From: DASSBR01 sp035688265
GTDB taxonomy: Bacteria > Pseudomonadota > Gammaproteobacteria > Natronospirales > DASSBR01
Length of the DNA: 38,223 bases
Assembly: GCA_035688265.1 (NCBI GenBank)
Contig: DASSNE010000046.1
Span: 1-38,223, forward strand
Direction of reading: 5' to 3'
Under the pieces are notes generated by a model that ran no database searches, had not been told where the DNA came from, and saw only the letters and a list, made by a program, of their open reading frames with translations. Below are positions 23,669 through 31,607 of this stretch, in pieces; the stretch's first letter is position 1, and every line of letters starts with the position of its first letter. The position numbers and the translations under genes were made by a program.

Positions 23669-23697
23669 GCGCAGATTCCATCCCTCTCCCTCGGGGA

Positions 23698-24765
23698 CTA
23701 CTGATGATACGCTGCACTCAACTCATGTACCGCATCGATCATCACGCCGGCGTGCTCGGGCAGCACGTCAGGCGTGATGCCGTGGCCGAGGTTGAACACG
23801 TGCCCGCTGCCGGAGCCGTAGCTCGCCAGTATCCGCGCGACCTCTTTGCGAATCGACGCCGGCGAGGCGTAGAGTGCCGCCGGATCGAGATTGCCTTGCA
23901 GCGCGACACGATCGCCGACGCGCGCCCGCGCGACATCCAACTCGCAGGTCCAGTCAAGACCGACTGCGTCCGCGCCGGCATCAGCCATTGCTTCGAGGTA
24001 CTGGCTGCCGCCCTTGGTGAACAGGATGCACGGCACCGTCCGGCCGTCGTGCTCGCGCGTCAGCCCGTCGCAGATCTGGTGCATGTAGGCCAGCGAAAAT
24101 TCGCGATAGGCAGGCGCGGTCAGCGCGCCGCCCCAGGTGTCGAAAATCATTACGGCCTGCACGCCGGCGGCGATCTGGGCGTTGAGGTATACCGTCACCG
24201 CGCGCGCCAGCACGTCGAGCAGCCGATGCAACTGCGCCGGCTCGTCGTAGAGCAGCGCCTTGGCGCGCGAGAAGTGCTTGCTGCCGCCGCCTTCGATCAT
24301 GTAGGTCGCGAGCGTCCACGGGCTGCCGGCGAAGCCGATCAGCGGCGCGCGGCCGTCCAGTTCGCGCCGGATAAGGCGGATCGCATCCATCACGTAGCGC
24401 AGTTCCGTTTCCGGGTCCGGTACCGCCAGGCAATCGATGGTCGCGCTGCTGCCGAGCGGATTCGAAAAACGCGGCCCTTCTCCGCCGACGACTTCGAGGC
24501 CGAGGCCCATCGCGTCGGGGATGGTGAGGATGTCGGAAAACAGGATCGCGGCGTCGAGGTCGAAGCGTTCCAGCGGCTGCAGCGTGACTTCGCAAGCCAG
24601 CTCCGGGGTCTGCATCAGGTTGACGAAGCTGCCGGCGCGTTCCCGCGTGGCGCGGTATTCGGGCAGGTAGCGGCCGGCCTGGCGCATCATCCAGACGGGG
24701 GTTCGTTCGACGGGTTGGCGCAACAGCGCGCGCAGCAGGCGGTCGTTTTTTAGTTCTTGAGACAT
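23698..24765 (-). CDS. hemE: Uroporphyrinogen decarboxylase
   Basis: This is a 355-residue cytosolic enzyme that decarboxylates uroporphyrinogen III to coproporphyrinogen III in haem synthesis. The signatures are WMMRQAGRYLPEYRATR (arginines binding the acetate groups), the catalytic Asp in LFSDILTIPDAMG, ATYMIEGGGSKHF with the active-site Tyr, and IFDTWGGAL. The length matches the family. The gene follows aroB by 33 bp. hemE close to aroKB downstream of pilQ is common in gammaproteobacteria. No clear Shine-Dalgarno precedes ATG 24765. Confidence 0.97.
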   Translation of the reverse strand: MSQELKNDRLLRALLRQPVERTPVWMMRQAGRYLPEYRATRERAGSFVNLMQTPELACEVTLQPLERFDLDAAILFSDILTIPDAMGLGLEVVGGEGPRFSNPLGSSATIDCLAVPDPETELRYVMDAIRLIRRELDGRAPLIGFAGSPWTLATYMIEGGGSKHFSRAKALLYDEPAQLHRLLDVLARAVTVYLNAQIAAGVQAVMIFDTWGGALTAPAYREFSLAYMHQICDGLTREHDGRTVPCILFTKGGSQYLEAMADAGADAVGLDWTCELDVARARVGDRVALQGNLDPAALYASPASIRKEVARILASYGSGSGHVFNLGHGITPDVLPEHAGVMIDAVHELSAAYHQ

Positions 24766-24798
24766 GCTTCTGGGAGTGTGACGGAGTTCAAAAGTTTA

Positions 24799-25881
24799 TC
24801 ACGCGTCCGGCGGCCCCTCGATAAGCATCCGCCCCAGTGCATCGTGATCGAATTCGGCTGTCGTTTCGGCGTGGCCGATGCCGCGCGGCAGCACCAGCCG
24901 CAACCGGCCGCCGCGCACCTTCTTGTCGCTCGCCATCAGTTCCAGAATGCGTTCAGCCCTTAGTTCCGCGGGCGCCCAGACGGGCAATTCCGCGCGCATC
25001 AGCCAATCCCGCAGGCGCGCGACGTCGCGACGCTCCATCCAGCCGAGGCGGGCGGCGAACTGGGCGGCCATGACCATGCCGGCGGCCACGGCCTCGCCAT
25101 GTCGCCATTGACCGTGACCGAGGCCGGTTTCGATCGCATGGCCGAACGTGTGGCCGAGGTTCAGGAGTGCGCGCCGGCCCTGCTCACGCTCGTCCGCCGC
25201 GACGATGGCCGCCTTAATCCCGCAGCTTCGGGCGATGGCATAAGCGAGTGCCGCAGCGTCCTGCTCAAGCAGCGCGTCGACGTGAGCTTCAAGCCAGGCG
25301 AAGAAATCCGCGTCGGCAATGACTCCGTACTTGATGATCTCGGCGAGACCGGCGCGAAATTCGGCTGCCGGCAGGGTGGCGAGGGTGCCGATATCGGCAA
25401 TGACCGCCGCCGGCTGGTGAAACGCGCCGATCATGTTTTTGCCGCGGGGGTGGTTGACACCGGTCTTGCCGCCGACGGCGGAATCCACCTGCGCGATCAG
25501 CGTCGTCGGCGCCTGGATGTAGTCGATGCCGCGCTGGTAGCAGGCTGCCGCGAAACCGGCCATGTCACCCACAACGCCGCCGCCGAGCGCGATCAGCAGG
25601 TCGTCGCGTGCCAGCCGCGCGTCCGTCAGCCGGTCCCAGATCCGCGCGGCCGTTGCGAGTGTCTTGTGCGCCTCGCCGGCGGGCAAAACGCAACGCTCAA
25701 TGGTGTCGCCGAGCGTTGCGGCAAGCCGGTCGAGGTAATGACCAGCGACAATATCGTCCGTGACGACCAGGGCGCGTCGGCTTCGAACGACCTCCCGCCA
25801 GCGTGCCCGGTCATCCAGCAGACCCGCGCCGATCACGATCGAATAACTGCGCGCGCCAAGCGGCACCGTGACTGTCTGCAC
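24799..25881 (-). CDS. aroB: 3-dehydroquinate synthase
   Basis: This is a 360-residue NAD- and zinc-dependent enzyme that cyclises DAHP to 3-dehydroquinate, step 2 of the shikimate pathway. GGGVVGDMAGF is the NAD-binding loop and QVDSAVGGKTGVNH the substrate loop. The zinc ligands are in LAEIIKYGVI, LNLGHTFGHAIE and HGEAVAAGM. The start is GTG 25881 with GGGA seven bases upstream. A 50-bp gap separates it from aroK, with which it forms the classical aroKB pair. Confidence 0.97.
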   Translation of the reverse strand: MQTVTVPLGARSYSIVIGAGLLDDRARWREVVRSRRALVVTDDIVAGHYLDRLAATLGDTIERCVLPAGEAHKTLATAARIWDRLTDARLARDDLLIALGGGVVGDMAGFAAACYQRGIDYIQAPTTLIAQVDSAVGGKTGVNHPRGKNMIGAFHQPAAVIADIGTLATLPAAEFRAGLAEIIKYGVIADADFFAWLEAHVDALLEQDAAALAYAIARSCGIKAAIVAADEREQGRRALLNLGHTFGHAIETGLGHGQWRHGEAVAAGMVMAAQFAARLGWMERRDVARLRDWLMRAELPVWAPAELRAERILELMASDKKVRGGRLRLVLPRGIGHAETTAEFDHDALGRMLIEGPPDA

Positions 25882-25931
25882 GAGTAATCCCGTAATCTAA
25901 AGCGCCAATGATACAGGAGGCCGCGATGGCT

Positions 25932-26450
25932 TCAGGTCAGCTGCCTCTGCAACTCGCGGGCCGCCTCGCGTGGTGTCTGGTCGTCCGTTGATAGGGTGAT
26001 GTCCGCGAGCGCCTCGTACAACCGGTCGCGCTCCGTGTTGATCTGGATCAGCCTTGCGCGCGGATCGCCGTATGCCAGCAACGGACGCTTGCGCGAATGG
26101 GAAGTGCGTTCCAGTTGTGCATCGAGGCTGGCCGTCAGCCGAATGACGGTGCCGGCCGCCGCGAGGCGTTCGCGATTGACGGGTTCGAGAACGATGCCCC
26201 CGCCGGTGGACAGTACGAGATCGTCGCGCGCCAGCAGCTCTTCGAGCACCGCCGTTTCGCGACGGCGAAATCCCGCTTCACCTTCCTTTTCGAAAATGAA
26301 GCCGATGTCGACGCCGGTACGCGCTTCGATTTCCGCATCGGTATCGGCAAAGTCCAGATCGAGCAGCCGCGCCAGCTCGCGCCCGACGGCTGTCTTGCCG
26401 ACGCCCATCGGGCCGATGAGGATGACGCGGCGCGAATAAACGCTGCTCAC
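25932..26450 (-). CDS. aroK: Shikimate kinase
   Basis: This is a 172-residue kinase that phosphorylates shikimate with ATP. Walker A is G13-PMGVGK-T20, the shikimate-binding stretch is DFADTDAEIEARTG, the STGGGIVL loop follows, and the lid contains SRKRPLL. The start is GTG 26450, only four bases after the pilQ stop codon, so translation is probably coupled to pilQ. Residues IFEKEGEAGFRRRE are typical of AroK. Confidence 0.96.
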   Translation of the reverse strand: MSSVYSRRVILIGPMGVGKTAVGRELARLLDLDFADTDAEIEARTGVDIGFIFEKEGEAGFRRRETAVLEELLARDDLVLSTGGGIVLEPVNRERLAAAGTVIRLTASLDAQLERTSHSRKRPLLAYGDPRARLIQINTERDRLYEALADITLSTDDQTPREAARELQRQLT

Positions 26451-26454
26451 GCCC

Positions 26455-28554
26455 CTATTCTTCGAAGCTTGTCTGGTCCAGTTGTGCGTCGGACGAAATA
26501 ATCTTCGGCGTCACGAAAATCAGCAGTTCCTTTTTGTTGTTGGTCGTGCTGGTGTTGCGGAACAGGAAGCCGAGTAGCGGAATATCGCCCAGTAGCGGTA
26601 CCTTGTGGACGCTCTGAGTGCGACTGGTTTCATAGATGCCGCCGAGGACGACGGTGTCGCCGTTATCGACCAGCACCTGCGTCTTGACCTCGCGCGTGTC
26701 GATGCTCGGGACCGTGCCGCCGGTCGCGCTCGGCACGGTGGCGCCGACGCTGTCCTTGCTGACGTCGAGATCCATGATGATCTTGTTGTCGGGCGTGATC
26801 TGCGGCGTTACCTGAAGCTTCAGCACCGCATTCTTGAACTGGGTGTTGGTCGCGCCGCTCGACGAAGCCTGCTGATACGGAATTTGAACACCCTGCTGAA
26901 TCAGCGCCTCCTGCTGGTTGGCCGTAATGACATGCGGTCTCGAGATGACTTCGCCGTGGCCTTCCGCCTGCAGGGCCGAAAGCTCAAGGTCGAGCAGGTA
27001 GTTGCCGCTCAAAATCGATACAGCCAATTGACCTACCGGGCTGGACGCCGGCGCGTTGACGGCAAGGCGGCTGTCAAGCGGTGCCAGCGCGCCGGTGGGC
27101 GGGCTGACCCCGGAAGCGGCGATCGAATCGGCGGCTTCCGCGCTGCCGCTGACGGCGATCAGGCCGCTGTCGGTCGGATGCGTGGCGGTTTCACCGAGGC
27201 GCACGCCGAGCTCGCGCGTAAAGTCGCTGTTGACGATCACGATGCGCGATTCGATCAGTACCTGGCGCACCGGCACGTCGAGCTTGTGCACCAGCTCACG
27301 GATGTTGTCGAGCCGATCCGCCGTATCCTGCACCAGCAGCGTGTTGGTGCGCGCATCGACGGTGACGCTGCCGCGCTTGGACAGCAGCGAGTTTTGCTGC
27401 GACTTGATCAGCTTGGCGAGATCGGCGGCCTTGGCGTAGTTGACCTGAATGAACGCCGATTCGAGCGGCAGCAGTTGCTGGATCTGCTGCTTCGCCTGAA
27501 GCTGCTGCTGTTCGCGCTGGGCGATTTCCTTGGCCGGCGCGACGACGATCACATTGCCGTGCTTGCGCATCGCAAGGCCCTTGCTCTTCAGGATGATGTC
27601 GAGCGCCTGGTCCCAGGGTACGTTCTGCAACCGCAGCGTGATGTTGCCATTGACGCTGTCGCTGACGACCATGTTGAGGCCGGTGAAGTCGGCGAGAATC
27701 TGCAGCACCGCGCGCACCGAAATGTCCTGGAAGTTCAGCGTCAGCCGCTTGCCGGTATATTGTTTCTTCTGCGCGCGCGCCTGCTGGGCTTCGGTGACCG
27801 GCTTGATTTCAATGGCGAGCAGATCGTCGGACTGGTAGGCCAGTTGCTGGTACTGGCCGTGCGTGTGAATTACCAGGCGCGTGTTGTCGCCGCGCTTGAG
27901 GGCGTCGATTGCGGTCACCGGCGTTGCGAAGTCGCGCACGTCGAGACGCTGCATCAGCTTTTTCGGCAGCGTCGTGTTCTTGAGCTGGACGACGACCTCG
28001 TCGCCCTGTTTCTGGACGTTCGCCTCAGTGTGCGGATCGCTGAGTGTCACCAGTACACGGCCGGCACCGTCTTCGCCGCGGCGAAAGTCGATCTTCTCGA
28101 CCTTCGACTGTACGGCTGTCGTAACCGTGCCGCCGCTCTTCGGGCCGAACGTGGAGGCGGTTTGCGCGGCGCCCTGGCCGACCGTGATGTAGACGTGACG
28201 GCCGTCGGTGCGCGTGCTGTACGGCGCCGGGTAATTCAGGTCGAGGACTACGCGGGTACGCCCGCCGGCCGCGGCCGTTTCGACTTCGCGGACCGCCCCG
28301 ACGTCCACCGATTGATGCATGCTGTCGAGGGCGGGCGTCGTGCCGGGCAGGTCGATCGCGATGCGCGCCGGCTTGTCGATGCTGAACGAACGCGGCGCCG
28401 GCGCCGGATTGGCCAGCGTCAGGTCGATCTGCACGCGGTCGCCGCCGAGCGGCGTCGCCTGAATCGACTGCAATTGGTTCTGACTCGCCGCCGCGACGCC
28501 GGCCCAAAGTGCCAGCGGCGCGATCAGGGCCGCAATCCGGAGTGAGTTGTTCAT
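26455..28554 (-). CDS. pilQ: Type IV pilus secretin PilQ
   Basis: This is a 699-residue outer-membrane secretin forming the exit pore of the type IV pilus. The signal peptide is at about 1-23. Two AMIN domains (about 27-125 and 150-250) bind peptidoglycan. The STN/N0 domain is at about 270-340 (LNFQDISVRAVLQILADF), the secretin N1 domain at about 366-430 (VNYAKAADLAKLI), and the secretin core at about 480-690 (VISRPHVITANQQEALIQQG; VPLLGDIPLLGFLFR). ATG 28554 overlaps the pilP stop (ATGA). Confidence 0.97.
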   Translation of the reverse strand: MNNSLRIAALIAPLALWAGVAAASQNQLQSIQATPLGGDRVQIDLTLANPAPAPRSFSIDKPARIAIDLPGTTPALDSMHQSVDVGAVREVETAAAGGRTRVVLDLNYPAPYSTRTDGRHVYITVGQGAAQTASTFGPKSGGTVTTAVQSKVEKIDFRRGEDGAGRVLVTLSDPHTEANVQKQGDEVVVQLKNTTLPKKLMQRLDVRDFATPVTAIDALKRGDNTRLVIHTHGQYQQLAYQSDDLLAIEIKPVTEAQQARAQKKQYTGKRLTLNFQDISVRAVLQILADFTGLNMVVSDSVNGNITLRLQNVPWDQALDIILKSKGLAMRKHGNVIVVAPAKEIAQREQQQLQAKQQIQQLLPLESAFIQVNYAKAADLAKLIKSQQNSLLSKRGSVTVDARTNTLLVQDTADRLDNIRELVHKLDVPVRQVLIESRIVIVNSDFTRELGVRLGETATHPTDSGLIAVSGSAEAADSIAASGVSPPTGALAPLDSRLAVNAPASSPVGQLAVSILSGNYLLDLELSALQAEGHGEVISRPHVITANQQEALIQQGVQIPYQQASSSGATNTQFKNAVLKLQVTPQITPDNKIIMDLDVSKDSVGATVPSATGGTVPSIDTREVKTQVLVDNGDTVVLGGIYETSRTQSVHKVPLLGDIPLLGFLFRNTSTTNNKKELLIFVTPKIISSDAQLDQTSFEE

Positions 28555-29093
28555 GGCTTACCTGCTTTCGAGTTATCTGTCGCGAGCGCAACGTGCGTCA
28601 GCCGCTTGACGTAGCCGCCGAGCCCGTCCGGCACGATCTCGCGAAGCGTGAGCCCGTCCGGCCCGATCTTCACGATACGGCCGTCGTTCTGCCCCATGTA
28701 GTTGCCGCGACTGACCCGGTGAACCAGGCCGTCGCTATCGCGAATCAGCGCGTAGCGCGTGCCGCCCATCTTGATGATGCCCACCATCGTCAGGCTGTCG
28801 AGCGGAAATTGTTCGAGGTATTCCTTGTTGCGATTCGCATCCGGCCGTACGTTGCTCGCTTCCGGCTGATCGACCTGCGGCTGGAACGGCGAGCGCAGAT
28901 TTTCGTCGGCGTAGGTGTAGCTCTCGTACGGCTTGATTTGCGGAATCGGCTGGACCGGCGGTGCCGGCCGCGCCTGCACCCGTTGCACGAACTGGTGCAG
29001 ATCGCTCATGTCGTGGCCGCAGCCGGCGAGCGCCGCTGCGGCGAGGAGCATGCCGACACGCGGCAGCAGACGGATCGCTCGGCGTGGCGTCAT
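28551..29093 (-). CDS. pilP: Type IV pilus lipoprotein PilP
   Basis: This is a 180-residue inner-membrane lipoprotein linking PilNO to PilQ. The signal ends LAAAALAGC with a good lipobox (Cys at about 25). A flexible proline-rich stretch (ARPAPPVQPIPQIKPY) leads to a beta-rich C-terminal domain (FPLDSLTMVGIIKMGGTRYALI... GDNDG-like loop) that binds the PilQ N0 domain. The start ATG overlaps the pilO stop. Confidence 0.95.
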   Translation of the reverse strand: MTPRRAIRLLPRVGMLLAAAALAGCGHDMSDLHQFVQRVQARPAPPVQPIPQIKPYESYTYADENLRSPFQPQVDQPEASNVRPDANRNKEYLEQFPLDSLTMVGIIKMGGTRYALIRDSDGLVHRVSRGNYMGQNDGRIVKIGPDGLTLREIVPDGLGGYVKRLTHVALATDNSKAGKP

Positions 29094-29719
29094 TTTTTGC
29101 CGCCCTTTTCGAGATAGCGGTAAATCTTCGCCGTCAGGTCCATGGTCAAATCATCGCTCGATTTCGCGTCCCGGCCGGACGGCTTGATGCTGATGTCGTG
29201 CAGCGTCACGATGCGCGGCAGGGCGGCGACGTCGGAAACGAACTTGGCGAGCTGATGAAAGCCGCCGGTGACGGTCATGCGGATCGGTTTCTCGGCGTAG
29301 AAATCCTTCTTGTTCTCGGCCTGCGGCTGGAACAGTTTTTGCTGCAGACCGTCCACCTGCGCCGTCTGCGAGATATCGCGCAGCAGGCTGTCGACTTCCG
29401 TCTTGCTGGGCAGCTGGCGCAGCAACGCGCCGAAGCTGTCCTGCATGTCCTTCAGCTGCTTTTTCAGCGCGCCGAGATTGGATGCTCTGGCGGCCTTGGT
29501 TTCGAACTGCTGCTTGAGTGTCGTCTCCTGCTGGCGCGCCGCCTGCAACTGATCGTACTTGTCGCGAATCAGGAACCAGTAGCCTGCGCCGACGATGACG
29601 ACGAAGATCAGCGCAATCAGCGTGGCCTTGCCGGCAATCGGCCAGTTGCCGGCCTCGCGGAAGTCGAGATCGTTAAGCGACTGCAGGTCGAAATTGGCGA
29701 GGTCCAGGTTCAGGTTCAT
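29090..29719 (-). CDS. pilO: Type IV pilus assembly protein PilO
   Basis: This is a 209-residue bitopic inner-membrane protein: a short cytoplasmic N-terminus, one helix at about 28-50, a coiled coil at about 52-100 (rich in Q/K/L), and a ferredoxin-like periplasmic domain (PIRMTVTGGFHQLAKFVSDVAALPRIVTLHDISI). It pairs with PilN to form the alignment subcomplex that connects PilM to PilP-PilQ. The ATGA overlaps with both pilN and pilP indicate coupled translation. Confidence 0.96.
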   Translation of the reverse strand: MNLNLDLANFDLQSLNDLDFREAGNWPIAGKATLIALIFVVIVGAGYWFLIRDKYDQLQAARQQETTLKQQFETKAARASNLGALKKQLKDMQDSFGALLRQLPSKTEVDSLLRDISQTAQVDGLQQKLFQPQAENKKDFYAEKPIRMTVTGGFHQLAKFVSDVAALPRIVTLHDISIKPSGRDAKSSDDLTMDLTAKIYRYLEKGGKK

Positions 29720-30276
29720 GAGCTTGTCTTCTTGGTCGGACCGGTGATCTGCGCCGTCAACGTGAACTGCTTGCGGTGCAGCCCGCCCTTGTTGTCGGCT
29801 TTGATCACCGTCAGGTTCGGGTCAGCGAGCCATTTCGAACCGGCGATATTGCGCATGTAGGTCGAAATCCGTGCGCTGGATTGTGCGATGCCGTCGAGAT
29901 GCAGCGTGTCGGCCTTCTCGCTGACGCTGGTCAGGTAGACGCCGTCGGGCAGCGTCCGCACGAGCTGGTCGAACAAGTGCACGACCTGCGGGCGCGACTG
30001 CTGCAGCTTTTCGATGATGCGCATGCGCGCGAGCAGTTCCTTGCGCGTCTTCTTGAGGTCCTTGATCGCGGCGATACGCTTGTCGACGCGCGCGATCTCC
30101 GTTTTCAGGTACTGGTTGCGCTGGTTCTGGTAATCGAGGTTGCCGTTCATCGTGTGCAGCCAGTAACCGACCACCAGCACGGCCAGTACGGCGATACCGG
30201 CCGCCGCGTTGTTGAACTGCTGCTGGCGCCGCTTGCGGCGCTCTTCGCGCCAGGGCAGGAGATTGATGCGCGGCAT
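29716..30276 (-). CDS. pilN: Type IV pilus assembly protein PilN
   Basis: This is a 186-residue bitopic membrane protein. The N-terminal MPRINLLPWREERR is the conserved peptide that inserts into the PilM groove. A membrane helix is at about 24-42, a coiled coil at about 48-95, and a ferredoxin-like domain follows (LVRTLPDGVYLTSVSEKADTLHLDG). It forms the PilN-PilO heterodimer. It lies 14 bp after pilM. Confidence 0.96.
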   Translation of the reverse strand: MPRINLLPWREERRKRRQQQFNNAAAGIAVLAVLVVGYWLHTMNGNLDYQNQRNQYLKTEIARVDKRIAAIKDLKKTRKELLARMRIIEKLQQSRPQVVHLFDQLVRTLPDGVYLTSVSEKADTLHLDGIAQSSARISTYMRNIAGSKWLADPNLTVIKADNKGGLHRKQFTLTAQITGPTKKTSS

Positions 30277-30290
30277 TTAGTGAAAGCTCC

Positions 30291-31352
30291 TCAGTCGAAA
30301 GCCCGCAAGGCCAACCCGCAGGCGACCACCAGCGACGGCCCGACGCCTTCGGTCATTTGTGCCCGCGCCCGTGACGACAGCGCCATCTGCGCGGTCGGGT
30401 CGCCGATGACCGTGGGGGTGTTCAGGCGCTCGCCGATGCGTTCGGCGGCGCCCGGCAACGCGGCGCAACCGCCGCTGATCAGAATCTGGGACAGGTTGTC
30501 GCCGGTATTGGTCGATGTCAGGTAGAACTGCATCGAACGGCTGACCTGTTGTGCCATATCGTTGATGAACGGGGCCAGAATCTCGCGCTCGTAGGAGCCG
30601 GGCAGGCCGCCGACTTTCTTTGCGCGGCCGGCTTCTTCGAAGGACAGGCCGTAGTGACGCATGATTTCCTCGGTCAACTGGCGACCGCCGAACGCGAGTT
30701 CGCGCGTGTAGACGACCTTGCGATCTTCCAGCACGCTGAAAGTGGTTGACGTTGCGCCGAAATCGACCAGCGCGACCGTCTGGTCGCGGCCTTCGTCCGG
30801 CATCTGGTAGGCCATCAGTTCGCAGGCGGTTTCCGCCGCGTAGGCTTCGGTGTCGACCACGCGCGCGGTGAGGCCGGCCAGGTCGAGGACGGCCTGGCGC
30901 TGTTCGACGTTTTCCGAGCGGGTCGCCACCAGCAGCACGTCGACCATGTCCTCATCGCCGGCGGTCGGCCCGAGCACGGCGAAGTCGAAGCGGACCTCCT
31001 CAATGGGGAACGGGATATGCTGGTCGGCCTGCAACTCCACTTGCTGGGCGCGTTCTTCATCGCCGAGCTGCGCCGGCATGATGATCGTTTTGGTAATCAC
31101 GGACGGGCCGCCGATGGCGATCGCCGCCTCGCGGGCACGCGATCCGGAGCGGCGCAAGGCTTTCTTGAGCGCCTCGCCGCAGGCGTCGATGTCGGTAATG
31201 GCCTTGTCGGTAATCGCGCCTTCCGGCATAGCCTCGGCGGCATAGGATTCGAGGCGGTAACCGCTACGGTCGGAGGCCAGCTCGACCAGCTTTATCGAGG
31301 ATGTGCTGATGTCCAGCCCAACGAGGGGCTTAGACTTGGTGATCGATAGCAC
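30291..31352 (-). CDS. pilM: Type IV pilus assembly ATPase-like protein PilM
   Basis: This is a 353-residue cytoplasmic actin-fold protein, first gene of the pilMNOPQ operon. It begins KPLVGLDISTSSIKLVEL (phosphate-1 motif). It contains VALVDFGATSTTFSVLEDRKVVYTREL (phosphate-2 region) and ILISGGCAALPGAAERIGERL (adenosine motif). It binds the PilN N-terminus and links the cytoplasmic motor to the periplasmic alignment complex. The start is GTG 31352 with AAGGGGA about seven bases upstream. Its promoter lies at 31420-31447. Confidence 0.96.
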   Translation of the reverse strand: MLSITKSKPLVGLDISTSSIKLVELASDRSGYRLESYAAEAMPEGAITDKAITDIDACGEALKKALRRSGSRAREAAIAIGGPSVITKTIIMPAQLGDEERAQQVELQADQHIPFPIEEVRFDFAVLGPTAGDEDMVDVLLVATRSENVEQRQAVLDLAGLTARVVDTEAYAAETACELMAYQMPDEGRDQTVALVDFGATSTTFSVLEDRKVVYTRELAFGGRQLTEEIMRHYGLSFEEAGRAKKVGGLPGSYEREILAPFINDMAQQVSRSMQFYLTSTNTGDNLSQILISGGCAALPGAAERIGERLNTPTVIGDPTAQMALSSRARAQMTEGVGPSLVVACGLALRAFD

Positions 31353-31397
31353 GCCATTCCCCTTCTTATACGGTTACTTGCGGCCTGTTCATTGCTG

Positions 31398-31412
31398 GAC
31401 ACCTTAAGTGTC
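31398..31412. promoter_or_regulatory. GACAC-CTTAA-GTGTC dyad in the pilM leader
   Basis: Perfect 5-bp arms sit around a 5-bp centre, immediately downstream of the predicted pilM start of transcription (about 31413). It could be a repressor site or a hairpin at the 5' end of the pil mRNA. Confidence 0.35.
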
Positions 31413-31419
31413 GCGCCTA

Positions 31420-31447
31420 ACTATATAGGAACATTTGGTTAAATCAA
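31420..31447 (-). promoter_or_regulatory. sigma70-type promoter of pilMNOPQ
   Basis: On the minus strand TTGATT (31447-31442) is followed after 16 bp by TATAGT (31425-31420). Transcription would begin near 31413 and leave a leader of about 60 bases before the pilM GTG. This is the only good -35/-10 pair seen on that strand of the 255-bp intergenic region. Confidence 0.6.
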
Positions 31448-31479
31448 GCAGCTTCCTATTAGCGGTTAGCTAGATTCCG

Positions 31480-31485
31480 TATAAT
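31480..31485 (+). promoter_or_regulatory. -10 element (TATAAT) for mrcA
   Basis: A perfect TATAAT lies 123 bp before the mrcA start, in the divergent region with pilM. No good -35 is visible 16-18 bp upstream (TATTAG or similar), so an activator or weak basal activity is possible. The sequence between it and mrcA (31486-31607) shows no further recognisable feature. Confidence 0.5.
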
Positions 31486-31607
31486 GCTTGCCGTCGTCAA
31501 GAACCCGCCGACCGGGGGTCCGCGTGACCTGACGAACGGCATTGGCCGCTGCCTGCGTCTCCTTCATGCTGTCCAAGCCAATGCTCTTGATGCAATTTCG
31601 AGGAAAA

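Noticed and set aside
26605..28545. Long open frame of 646 codons antisense to pilQ
   Set aside because: Composition is rich in R, D, H and V with no domain or signal sequence. It mirrors pilQ codon positions in high-GC DNA.
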